Part shown: positions 14,771-21,629 of the stretch, one piece after another | Layout of the letters: each line of letters begins with the position of its first letter | How positions within the stretch are numbered: position 1 is the first letter of the stretch | DNA from: a virus | IMG/VR virus record: IMGVR_UViG_3300027749_003743 | Span: 1 to 25,182 of that record | DNA length: 25,182 bases | Reading direction: 5' to 3' (one strand) | The notes under the pieces: generated by a model | The model's input: the letters and a program-made list of their open reading frames with translations, nothing else | The model's database searches: none | What the model was told of the DNA's origin: nothing | Translations under genes and position numbers: made by a program

Positions 14771-15298
14771 TTAAATAGCTATCTTACCAATACTGTTAAC
14801 GATAGAAGCAATTTTTGCGATGCTGCTTACTTCAGTGAAGGTCATACCTTCTTTCATTACCAATTCATCAGCATAGAATTTAATACTACGGTTACATTTG
14901 CCTACAATGCTTGCGGCTAAAGCATACATATAGAATTTCTTTTTTGAAACACCAAATGTACTATTGATACTAGTAAAAGCATCATCTTTAATATCATGTA
15001 TTTCAGCAAAGGTGTACCAAGTATTATTTCTACCCATCAACGCTGCTGCTGCTTTGGTTGCTTCACGTTCAGCATCATGCATAAATAATGGACTATTCAT
15101 TTCTATTTCGAATGCCAATCCGCCATTGCTTGCTGCGATAGCTGCTGAGTAAGCGCACCCATGTGCATCAACTTTTTCTAATCCGTGATTTGCCATGATA
15201 TCCAAAAGATTATTTTTGATATCTTCGGCATGTTCCGGGATACTTTCTTTAACAGACTCTAACCAGTTGCCGTTAACAGTTATTGGGTTTGGCATCAT
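14771..15298 (-). CDS. AhpD-like protein with altered active site
   Basis: Alignment by eye with mycobacterial AhpD is good over the length: IPEHAEDIKNNL matches its start, AAAALMGRNNTWY the middle, and a C-terminal helix pair follows. AhpD is a lipoyl- or peroxiredoxin-linked peroxide reductase using a CxxC centre. Here that centre reads Cys135-x-x-Ser138, the helper His is Tyr142, and the acidic residue twelve before the first Cys is Tyr123. Only one catalytic Cys remains, so normal disulfide chemistry is unlikely. A second lone Cys48 is in HGCAYSAA. The gene overlaps the rubredoxin stop by 4 bases (ATGATG), which places it in the redox operon. It may be a peroxide sensor, a single-Cys peroxidase or a structural relic. 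Confidence 0.7.
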   Translation of the reverse strand: MMPNPITVNGNWLESVKESIPEHAEDIKNNLLDIMANHGLEKVDAHGCAYSAAIAASNGGLAFEIEMNSPLFMHDAEREATKAAAALMGRNNTWYTFAEIHDIKDDAFTSINSTFGVSKKKFYMYALAASIVGKCNRSIKFYADELVMKEGMTFTEVSSIAKIASIVNSIGKIAI

Positions 15299-15429
15299 AG
15301 TGTCATTTCCTCATAATCTTCTTTACCACAGCCGCACTCAGGGCAAACGTGGTCGTCAGAAAGTTGTTCCCATTTACCTTCAATTGTTTCATCGTGGACA
15401 TGGCCACAAACTACGCATACGTGTTCCAT
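15295..15429 (-). CDS. rubredoxin (44 residues)
   Basis: A short gene with the ribosome binding site AGGAGA. The product contains CVVCGH (Cys5 and Cys8) and CPECGCGKEDYEE (Cys30 and Cys33), the two CxxCG loops of rubredoxin that bind one iron; the WEQLSDDHVCPECG segment fits real rubredoxins, although the protein is slightly shorter than the usual about 52 residues. It should be a one-electron carrier. It starts inside the stop of the rubrerythrin-like gene (TAATG), so the pair equals a rubrerythrin split into its two domains. Confidence 0.85.
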   Translation of the reverse strand: MEHVCVVCGHVHDETIEGKWEQLSDDHVCPECGCGKEDYEEMTL

Positions 15430-15875
15430 TATAGTTCTCCTAATTTTTGTTGATAAGCAGCGGCGTGACGTTTTTCTACTTTAGTCAATGCTGCAAAACG
15501 TTTTTCTGCCTTAGCCAATACTGCTTTGAATTCTTCAGCATGTTCAATTGACTCATCGATTTGTTCTTGGAACTCTTGAACTGCTGTATGACCTTCCTGT
15601 GCGGCTTGCTCTTTAAATGCTGGATACATTGTGGTAAACTCATATGTTTCACCTTCAATTGCTTTTTCCAAACATTCTTTGGTAGTTGGCTTGCCAATTA
15701 GTAATTCTAAATGACCCCAAGCGTGTAGCAATTCTTGATCCGCAGTATGCTCAAAATGTTTAGCAATATCTTCATGCCCCTCTTCACGGGCAATCTTTGC
15801 AAAATAACGATATTTGATATGTGCTTGACTTTCTCCTGCTAAAGCACTTTCTAAGTTTTTAATTGTAATAGACAT
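15429..15875 (-). CDS. rubrerythrin-like diiron protein (ferritin-like domain only)
   Basis: A 148-residue four-helix protein with rubrerythrin ligand positions: Glu15 (GESQAHIKY), Glu48 and His51 (ELLH), Glu75 and Glu78 (GETYEF, before TTMYPAF), and Glu108 and His112 (ESIEH). Rubrerythrins reduce hydrogen peroxide with electrons from rubredoxin. The usual C-terminal rubredoxin domain is absent and is encoded instead by the next gene, overlapping by one base. The ATG has a strong AAGGAG site and lies about 25 bases after a palindrome with a TATACT core. It probably removes peroxide that could damage iron enzymes or host metabolism during infection. Confidence 0.88.
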   Translation of the reverse strand: MSITIKNLESALAGESQAHIKYRYFAKIAREEGHEDIAKHFEHTADQELLHAWGHLELLIGKPTTKECLEKAIEGETYEFTTMYPAFKEQAAQEGHTAVQEFQEQIDESIEHAEEFKAVLAKAEKRFAALTKVEKRHAAAYQQKLGEL

Positions 15876-15900
15876 GATTTCTCCTTGTGTGTAAAAGTCT

Positions 15901-15923
15901 CTATGAGTATACTCTACTCATAG
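15901..15923. promoter_or_regulatory. palindrome upstream of the rubrerythrin gene
   Basis: CTATGAGTA (15901-15909) and TACTCATAG (15915-15923) are exact inverted repeats around TACTC, and the inner GAGTATACTC (15905-15914) is itself palindromic. The minus strand offers TATACT as a -10 box. A shorter relative (core AGTATACT) precedes the lysis gene at 18000. It may be an operator or a phage promoter class. Confidence 0.4.
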
Positions 15924-15931
15924 ATATTTAG

Positions 15932-16093
15932 CTACGCATTTGGGTCAATCTTCTTTTTACGCAATTTTAGTTGCTCTCTGTACCAAGTTGTTGCAACGTC
16001 ACGATCTTGTTTAGCAAGTTCTTCTGCTTTTTTATTGCGAATATGTTTAATGACAAATAGTATACCAATTACAATCAATATTAGAAGTAACAC
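15932..16093 (-). CDS. small membrane-anchored protein (53 residues, GTG start)
   Basis: A short frame with a GTG start directly after the stop of the 98-residue gene (4 bases). The product has a strongly hydrophobic N-terminal segment (VLLLILIVIGILFVI) followed by a basic, helical, polar tail (KHIRNKKAEELAKQDRD and LKLRKKKIDPNA), so a single-pass membrane protein with its tail in the cytoplasm is likely. There is no strong ribosome binding site, only AGAAGA; translational coupling is likely. Function unknown. Confidence 0.55.
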   Translation of the reverse strand: MLLLILIVIGILFVIKHIRNKKAEELAKQDRDVATTWYREQLKLRKKKIDPNA

Positions 16094-16097
16094 TACA

Positions 16098-16394
16098 TTA
16101 ATCTTCTTTTATATATAACCCGTTACTACGTTTATCTCTAGGATGATCTATGTCTTGATCAAACTTTCGTTCTTTAAGTGTTTTTTCACCGAATACTTTT
16201 TCACTATGACATATTAAACATTTTGGATTACCGCAATCTAACGCATGATGTTTTGCTAATCTGTGTGGTTCTTTAATAAATTTTGTATGTCCCATATGCC
16301 CCATTTCTTTAACAATTTTCAATTGTTTATGTATGGCATTGTCATCCTTAAGCAAGCGTCTACTATGCTTAAGTTTATCAGCTTCAGTACTCAT
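16098..16394 (-). CDS. hypothetical 98-residue protein with Cys/His cluster
   Basis: A highly charged protein. The segment CGNPKCLICHSEKVFG (from Cys54; Cys59, Cys62, His63) carries enough thiols and a His to bind zinc or iron, in a pattern not quite a standard zinc ribbon. Basic and His-rich parts (KHHALD, MGHMGHTKF) flank it. The start lies one base after the iscU stop, so the two are likely one message. A role in nucleic acid or metal binding is possible, but not shown. Confidence 0.65.
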   Translation of the reverse strand: MSTEADKLKHSRRLLKDDNAIHKQLKIVKEMGHMGHTKFIKEPHRLAKHHALDCGNPKCLICHSEKVFGEKTLKERKFDQDIDHPRDKRSNGLYIKED

Positions 16395-16395
16395 A

Positions 16396-16776
16396 TTAAT
16401 GTTTCTTTCTGTAATCTTCTACTGCGGCTTTGATGGCATCTTCGGCGAGGATAGAGCAGTGGATTTTAACTGGGGGGAGGGCGAGGTGTTCGGCGATGGT
16501 AGAGTTTTTGAGGGTTGCAGCTTCATCCAATGTTTTACCCTTGACCCACTCTGTGACAAGACTTGAACTAGCAATTGCCGACCCGCACCCATATGTCTTA
16601 AATTTTGCATCTGATATTATTCCTGTTACAGGGTCTACTTTAATTTGCAGTTTCATTACGTCACCGCATGCGGGGGCACCGACCATTCCCGTACCCACAT
16701 CTTCATCTTCTTTACCAAAACTACCTACGTTACGTGGATTTTCGTAGTGGTCAACAACTTGCTGTGAATATGCCAT
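16396..16776 (-). CDS. iscU: IscU iron-sulfur cluster assembly scaffold
   Basis: A complete 126-residue IscU, near-identical in pattern to the proteobacterial protein (MAYSQQVVDHYENPRNVG start). The three cluster ligands are present: Cys37 (GAPACGD), Cys63 (YGCGSAIASS) and Cys106 (KIHCSILAEDA), with the LPPVK motif recognised by the HscA chaperone at about 99-103 and Asp39. It assembles [2Fe-2S] clusters with IscS from the host. The 3' half is much richer in G+C than its surroundings: I counted 35 of 60 G or C in 16441-16500, with host-like codons (CTC, GCC, ATC), while the first half looks phage-like. The gene has a GAGG ribosome site and shares one base with the stop of the upstream small gene. 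Confidence 0.93.
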   Translation of the reverse strand: MAYSQQVVDHYENPRNVGSFGKEDEDVGTGMVGAPACGDVMKLQIKVDPVTGIISDAKFKTYGCGSAIASSSLVTEWVKGKTLDEAATLKNSTIAEHLALPPVKIHCSILAEDAIKAAVEDYRKKH

Positions 16777-16898
16777 TATTTAGCCTCTTTACTTAACATT
16801 AATAAAAATTTTGCTTGGATGTTTTTAGCAAACTGAGGTTGAGGGAAGTTCCATCCGACGAATGCACCTAAAAATAAATATAACAACGTTTCTAACAT
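16776..16898 (-). CDS. 40-residue single-pass membrane protein
   Basis: A short frame with an AGGAGA ribosome binding site 7 bases before its ATG and a CTAAATA box 18 bases before it. The product starts MLETLLYLFLGAFVGWNF, one membrane segment, and ends in a basic tail KNIQAKFLLMLSKEAK. Its TAA stop shares a base with the iscU ATG (TAATG), so translation of the two is coupled. Function unknown. Confidence 0.7.
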   Translation of the reverse strand: MLETLLYLFLGAFVGWNFPQPQFAKNIQAKFLLMLSKEAK

Positions 16899-16919
16899 AA
16901 TATGTCTCCTGTACAGTAT

Positions 16920-17483
16920 TTAGTCAGTTGAATTATCTTCTATGACAATCCAGCCCAATTTAAACAAATCTTCACGTATCTCATCAGTAACTACACTTTC
17001 ACTAACATATGCTTTACTTTCAAAAATCTCTCGTCTTTGATGATCGTCCATATTCTGAAATATTTCATCATCAATTGGTTCATCACTCTGTATACCAGTA
17101 CAGTACCAATCCATGTAGTCACCCTGTTCACGCATATCAGCAACAATTGCCCCGGCATGTCTCCAACTAGCACCCCATTTTTTACCAGCTAATATAGGCC
17201 ATACATCATTTCTTTGGAACTCATTATTACAAATTGCTGCGTATAAGTGTTGAGCATAGACATTATCACTTTTAGCTTTCTCTATAATCCACTCAGTAGA
17301 ACGCAAGTCATACTCTAAGTTATCCTTACGCCACTCTGGGTCTTGTGCCCTTAATTTATCCTGAATATCATAATCTTCGTAATGTTGTATACTATTAATA
17401 GCATCTTCATTCAATGGATCTTCTGCTAAAGTTTCTTTATACATTTTAGTACGAAACTCATTTCTTGTCGGGCTTCTGTTCAT
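16920..17483 (-). CDS. hypothetical 187-residue acidic protein
   Basis: Not recognised. A soluble, acidic, helical protein with a Trp-rich middle (GKKWGASWRHAGAIVADM and DYMDWYCTGI), no cysteine motif and no signal peptide. It overlaps the preceding lysis gene by 26 bases and starts within it, so it is almost certainly translated from the same message. The position between the lysis hydrolase and the small membrane protein fits an accessory phage protein, but nothing more can be said. Confidence 0.75.
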   Translation of the reverse strand: MNRSPTRNEFRTKMYKETLAEDPLNEDAINSIQHYEDYDIQDKLRAQDPEWRKDNLEYDLRSTEWIIEKAKSDNVYAQHLYAAICNNEFQRNDVWPILAGKKWGASWRHAGAIVADMREQGDYMDWYCTGIQSDEPIDDEIFQNMDDHQRREIFESKAYVSESVVTDEIREDLFKLGWIVIEDNSTD

Positions 17484-18000
17484 TACTCACCTTCTGCTTG
17501 CTATAGAAAATATGATTACCGATTCTTGCTACTTGTTTATAAGGCCATAGTGGATCAATATGTATTGAATGAAAGAATAGTGCTGACTTGGGAACAACAT
17601 TCTTGTACATATCAAAGACCATTACTTCATACGCAACTCTCATTGCTTGTTTGAATTTTGGATTTGATTTGCTAGGATCACCTTTATCTTCGCAAACCCA
17701 ACTAAACTGACATACAATATTTTCATTGATTAATGTTTTTTGATAGATAACTTTGCAAGGTGTCTCTGCGAACCCGTGATTGACACGATTCATTACCACT
17801 CTGGCGACGGCGGCTTGTCCGGGCATTGCTTCTGCCCCTGCTTCATAATAAATATTTCTTGCCATACATGCTATTTGCTTCATATCAATTTTCTTTAGAA
17901 TAGGTAAATCAATAGCAATTTGTGTTGGCGAAGGAATAGCCATGATTGTTAAAAACATCATGGTCATTATTATTAACTTATTTTTTAATGATAATAACAT
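17458..18000 (-). CDS. SleB-like cell wall hydrolase (candidate endolysin)
   Basis: A 180-residue protein with an N-terminal hydrophobic stretch (about 8-24) that could be a signal or anchor, then the SleB/Hydrolase_2 domain. The catalytic region is IACMARNIYYEAGAEAMPGQAAVARVVMNRV (43-73, broken here as a single domain), with Glu53 in YYEA as the likely catalytic acid. This family cleaves peptidoglycan glycan strands. An AAAGGAAA ribosome site lies ahead of the ATG, which is preceded by an 18-base palindrome. Export by the signal peptide suggests a SAR- or Sec-type endolysin. Tail genes are upstream. Confidence 0.85.
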   Translation of the reverse strand: MLLSLKNKLIIMTMMFLTIMAIPSPTQIAIDLPILKKIDMKQIACMARNIYYEAGAEAMPGQAAVARVVMNRVNHGFAETPCKVIYQKTLINENIVCQFSWVCEDKGDPSKSNPKFKQAMRVAYEVMVFDMYKNVVPKSALFFHSIHIDPLWPYKQVARIGNHIFYSKQKVSNEQKPDKK

Positions 18001-18011
18001 AATTTCCTTTC

Positions 18012-18029
18012 ACTGTAGTATACTACAGT
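18012..18029. promoter_or_regulatory. perfect 18-base palindrome before the lysis gene
   Basis: ACTGTAGTA and TACTACAGT form a perfect 18-base palindrome 12 bases before the ATG of the hydrolase gene. On the minus strand TATACT could act as -10 with TTGGTT 17 bases upstream. The same AGTATACT core lies before the rubrerythrin gene. Confidence 0.45.
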
Positions 18030-18036
18030 TTTGTTG

Positions 18037-18059
18037 AATAACCAAATCATTTGGTTATT
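18037..18059 (-). terminator. 23-base inverted repeat, possible terminator or operator
   Basis: AATAACCAAAT and ATTTGGTTATT are exact 11-base arms around one base. The repeat covers the last codons and stop of the 999-residue gene. There is no T run after it on the minus strand, so a weak terminator, an RNA-processing stem or a protein-binding operator are all possible. Confidence 0.4.
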
Positions 18060-21054
18060 GTACCCAGCAATCACAGTTACACGTAATTACTTCTTCGATT
18101 GCTTGAGCAACTGTAAGTGATGCTGGCATTAATGACACAGATGTATATATTGGATTTAGTGTCACTGGAATTAATGCAACGTAGGGCGAACCACCTAAAC
18201 TACCGGGTACGATAGGGCCGCCACCTAAACTATTTGGTCCGCCACCTGCGCCGGGACCAGAAAAGAAACCACTGGGCGTGGGGTCGCCGCCGGATAATCC
18301 ACTGCTGCCACCGGATAATCCACTGCTGCCACCGGATAATCCACTGCTGCCACCGGATAATCCACCGCTGCCACCGGATAATCCACCTAATACACTACTT
18401 ATACCTGCAGTACCTATACCAATATCACCACTCGGTACAGGTAAGTTGCCCGGTGTTCCTATACCTAGTACAGCAGCAACTGTTGGGCTGGGTGCACCAA
18501 GTATAGTTGGTTCAGTAGCGGTAGTTTCCGGAGTGTTGGTTATTAAATAATTCTGTGTTTCCGGATCAAAATATCCGTTAGGCTTGGCAGCATCTGGATA
18601 TGCCGGCGCAGATGCTGTGGGAACAGTCTCGCCGGGCGGAACCCAAGTAAGTTTTCCGTTTGCTACCACTTTAGTTAGTGATTCTATGGGGAATGTATCG
18701 GAGATAGTAACGTCTTGCATTATGCCTGCAGTGAGTAATCTCTCTTTGTTTCTCTCTGCTCTCATTCCACCTATTGTACTTTGACCCGAAACTTTACCCA
18801 TGTCTGAGATAGCTTCTAACGTTTGTACAGCCATGTTTGGTTCTGTTAATTTTGAATACACAGGGATGGTATCTGTAAAACTATATAATATTATTGGCCA
18901 AGGATATATATCACCATAAGAAGGTCGTGTTGCCGGTTCGTTGGGTAGAGGTGGACCTTTTAAACCCAAGTTTCTAGCTTTTTGCTCAATAGTTAATTGT
19001 GTTCCTATATAGTCCCACATATCATTTAATTCAGTACTTAGGGTGGGATTACTCCCATTGATTGAAACAATCTCAGCATTTGCATCATCTATATATTGTT
19101 GTACTATGGAATTCATAGGGCTACCCCAGCCTACTGTCAAATACGGAGAATTTACACCCGTCACATTATGGTCTGTTATTGGAGGATATTCAACTGAAGT
19201 GACTGTTGGTACAGATGTAGTATCAGTTCCCGGATTAAGTGTTCCTGGCTTAGCGCCTGTTATTCTCCCATATGTGCCACCACCCTGAGATTGTGCTTCT
19301 AAAGGCTCTTGACCAATAGTACATGTAACTGAACCGCCGTTAGAAAAAGTAACTATTGGGCCGGGGGCGCCTTCCCTGAAATAGCCGCCGCCTGGTGCAC
19401 TAACCCTAATCCCTGTAACATGATAATAAGTCGTATACACCGGCGGTGGTCCAGGATCTGTTTGAACTTGATAGGTAGTGTAGGTAACCACGATTATTGG
19501 TGCATCCCAAGTAACTGCTAAAAATAATTGTTGATATATTCGCTTTAGTTTATCGGTCTGTAAATTAGTGATAGTGGGTTGAATTCTTTTTGCCCAAGGA
19601 TATTTTAATCCAGACATACACCCAAAGAAATCAGAATAAGTATATGTTCCAAATGGTCCACTTCCTAATGCTATCAATTTAAGTCCTGCTATTGCTTCAG
19701 GCTTATTAGTTGGTATATTAGTGCCGTTAGTTAAATTTAATCCAGCATTGGTAATTTCTAAAGTAGATGTTACTTGTGCAAATTTCTCAATAGGAACATT
19801 TTTTATATTTCTTATTTGTTGCATTGATGCAGAAAATGCCCCTGCTGCAATAGCTAAATCATTTGGCAAAATACCATCAAGATATGATCCAAACCCTTCA
19901 GGTAGTACTTGAGCAGCGGCAGATGGCATGCTATTGGCTGTATTTGGTAACGGAGTCCCCGGGGGAATAGTTGTTCCTACTAGTGATTTTATTGCAGGAG
20001 ATGACAATGATGAATTTAATCCAGAACCAGAAAATATAGGGTAAAATGTTTTACTGTTGGTTGGGCCTGGTGTAGCATTGTAAATAGGCACTGTTAATGT
20101 TTGATAACTATTTGGGAATAATTTTTTTACATCAAGCAAATCTGCTATTGTTACAAGACCTTGAGTATTACAGTTGAGAGAAACAAGTATTGCAGCTAAA
20201 TCTACCCCGGTTAGTATCAAGAAAGCTGCATATATTTTCTGTTGTTGTTCTTTAGTTACATTACTATTAGCTGTTATTTGGTCAATTTCGTTAGGGGACA
20301 GTCCAACTGATAGCAATGCAACTGACACTGCCGGAGTCATTGCATTATATTTTTTAAGAGTTGACAACAAGTTAGACGGGTACCCAAATGTAATGATAGT
20401 AGATAAATCTAATGACTTTCCTAAATTTATCAAATCTCTACCAAATACTTGTGTAGCTAAACTTACATTGGTTATGTCAGCCGTAGTAAGGTCATTCATA
20501 TTGCTATAAGTGCCCTCTAAATAATCCAATGAGTTTTGTGATGACATTATAGCACGATTTGAATAATCAATGAATGACCCTGAGGTTATAAATGATCCAC
20601 AGAAGTCATTGTATTTTCCGCTTAATGCTAATGTATTATTGTAATTAAACTCATTATAACCTTGCCACGGATACAATTTTACGTAACCCCATTGAGTCGC
20701 TATTCTAGTAGGTGGGGAGGGAGTCCATTGTACAGCCCAATTTGGACTTTCTATGTGAGTATATGTTTTGGGAGGTCGAGTATTCCCTAATCCAGGTATA
20801 GTGTTAGTACCTATATTAATAATATTATAATACACCCCTGAGTTTACCACGCCTCTGGCATAAGCATCATTAATTGAATAGGTTACCCAAAATAAACAAG
20901 TACTGCTTATAACTGAACCAAACGTGTAATTAGTAGCGGTAGTGCTATAACCAGCTGCTGCAACGGTAGGTGGATTAAGGCAATAGCCTTTGCCTTGGAG
21001 TATTCCACTCGTTACGTTAACGCCTAACGGGGTTTGTTTTCCGGTATCACTCAT
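18055..21054 (-). CDS. large phage structural protein (tail or baseplate type)
   Basis: A 999-residue protein, rich in Thr, Ser, Gly and Pro, that follows the PAAR tip gene with a 4-base overlap (ATGA). The N-terminus (MSDTGKQTPLGVNVTSG) and the beta-rich middle, with a segment around residues 540-600 resembling the GGGY-xx-P-x-V-x-F repeats of tail proteins, fit a virion protein. Residues about 890-922 are five heptads of the form GLSGGSS, encoded by a 21-base tandem repeat, leading to a Gly/Pro-rich linker and a C-terminal part ending in CNCDCWVQ. The linker may be a flexible tether. I do not identify a specific T4 homologue; position suggests a tail fibre or baseplate component. Confidence 0.7.
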   Translation of the reverse strand: MSDTGKQTPLGVNVTSGILQGKGYCLNPPTVAAAGYSTTATNYTFGSVISSTCLFWVTYSINDAYARGVVNSGVYYNIINIGTNTIPGLGNTRPPKTYTHIESPNWAVQWTPSPPTRIATQWGYVKLYPWQGYNEFNYNNTLALSGKYNDFCGSFITSGSFIDYSNRAIMSSQNSLDYLEGTYSNMNDLTTADITNVSLATQVFGRDLINLGKSLDLSTIITFGYPSNLLSTLKKYNAMTPAVSVALLSVGLSPNEIDQITANSNVTKEQQQKIYAAFLILTGVDLAAILVSLNCNTQGLVTIADLLDVKKLFPNSYQTLTVPIYNATPGPTNSKTFYPIFSGSGLNSSLSSPAIKSLVGTTIPPGTPLPNTANSMPSAAAQVLPEGFGSYLDGILPNDLAIAAGAFSASMQQIRNIKNVPIEKFAQVTSTLEITNAGLNLTNGTNIPTNKPEAIAGLKLIALGSGPFGTYTYSDFFGCMSGLKYPWAKRIQPTITNLQTDKLKRIYQQLFLAVTWDAPIIVVTYTTYQVQTDPGPPPVYTTYYHVTGIRVSAPGGGYFREGAPGPIVTFSNGGSVTCTIGQEPLEAQSQGGGTYGRITGAKPGTLNPGTDTTSVPTVTSVEYPPITDHNVTGVNSPYLTVGWGSPMNSIVQQYIDDANAEIVSINGSNPTLSTELNDMWDYIGTQLTIEQKARNLGLKGPPLPNEPATRPSYGDIYPWPIILYSFTDTIPVYSKLTEPNMAVQTLEAISDMGKVSGQSTIGGMRAERNKERLLTAGIMQDVTISDTFPIESLTKVVANGKLTWVPPGETVPTASAPAYPDAAKPNGYFDPETQNYLITNTPETTATEPTILGAPSPTVAAVLGIGTPGNLPVPSGDIGIGTAGISSVLGGLSGGSGGLSGGSSGLSGGSSGLSGGSSGLSGGDPTPSGFFSGPGAGGGPNSLGGGPIVPGSLGGSPYVALIPVTLNPIYTSVSLMPASLTVAQAIEEVITCNCDCWVQ
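18290..18386 (-). repeat. 21-base tandem repeat, about 4.6 copies
   Basis: Units start at 18290, 18311, 18332, 18353 and 18374; the fourth has one T to C change, and the fifth is partial. On the coding strand they encode heptads of Gly, Leu and Ser. The near-identity of units at DNA level suggests recent expansion. Confidence 0.9.
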
Positions 21055-21332
21055 GGTACAAATATATCAGGACTGCCTTGGACGATACTATGACCGCAAG
21101 AGTTGCCTGACCCTATTCTCAACACGGAACTTCCCTCTGCAAATACACTAGGACTACCCTGAATTGTAGTTGGGGCTTCATGCGGAGGATGTGGAGGTCC
21201 CCAGGGCGCATGAGAAGTCATTTGACTTACATGTAAACCTACAGGAATGCCATTAGCAAATACCGTGCCGGCGCCGCGTATAATTTGCCCGCCGGTTTGA
21301 TTTGCATCACCCTTCCTACTCAATGCTGTCAT
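21051..21332 (-). CDS. PAAR-domain tail spike tip protein
   Basis: A 93-residue PAAR protein, equivalent to T4 gp5.4. It has paired repeats, each with Gly-rich strands: the GGQIIRGAGTVFANGIPVGL start and the later TIQGSPSVFAEGSSVLRIG and SIVQGSPDIFVP end. The His-rich turn HAPWGPPHPPHE and CGHS could bind the metal at the tip. It caps the central spike of a contractile tail and helps pierce the envelope. The ATG is 3 bases after the Sm-like gene stop and its stop overlaps the structural gene. Confidence 0.9.
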   Translation of the reverse strand: MTALSRKGDANQTGGQIIRGAGTVFANGIPVGLHVSQMTSHAPWGPPHPPHEAPTTIQGSPSVFAEGSSVLRIGSGNSCGHSIVQGSPDIFVP

Positions 21333-21335
21333 TCA

Positions 21336-21629
21336 TTATCCCATTACAATTTTTTTATCTGGCAATTTAATACCAGTAGTTGCTTCAATATACTTATCCT
21401 TGATGTTATCATCCGTATTTGCATAAAAAGCAATCGCACTAGTATTTAGCGTTACATTTCCGCGCTGTTCTGCTGTAAACATGCTGGGAATCATCTGCAT
21501 ACCCTGTTGACTGGGCGCAATGCTCACTGGCTCTGTAATAGTGATATTAGTTTGACCTATTTCTAAAACTTTGGCAATCATTTCTTCGCCGCTGTTTAAT
21601 TTGAATGTATATACTTTTCCTGTTTCCAT
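21336..21629 (-). CDS. Sm/Hfq-like small protein
   Basis: The 97-residue product begins GKVYTFKLNSGEEMIAKVLEIG, with strand-turn-strand spacing that matches the Sm1 motif of Sm/LSm and Hfq folds, and has a beta-rich remainder (ITITEPVSIAP, GNVTLNTSAIAFYAN). Many marine T4-like phages carry such a protein near the nrd genes. It could bind RNA, but no Hfq-type ring residues can be verified by eye. It shares one base with the glutaredoxin stop (TAATG). Confidence 0.65.
   Translation of the reverse strand: METGKVYTFKLNSGEEMIAKVLEIGQTNITITEPVSIAPSQQGMQMIPSMFTAEQRGNVTLNTSAIAFYANTDDNIKDKYIEATTGIKLPDKKIVMG

Noticed and set aside
16430-16747. Long open frame on the plus strand opposite iscU
   Set aside because: It is the shadow of a GC-rich coding region; it has no recognisable product, and iscU is a clear family member on the other strand.
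16776-16785. CTAAATA just before iscU as a late promoter
   Set aside because: It overlaps the stop of the upstream gene and would place the transcript start inside iscU, so it is probably chance.
18290-18386. CRISPR-like array
   Set aside because: The units are tandem with no spacers and lie inside a coding frame with a 21-base period, so it is an in-frame repeat.
18234-18550. Plus-strand frames with repeated Pro and His residues
   Set aside because: These are the antisense of the 21-base repeat in the structural gene; there is no ribosome binding site and the sequence is explained by the repeat.
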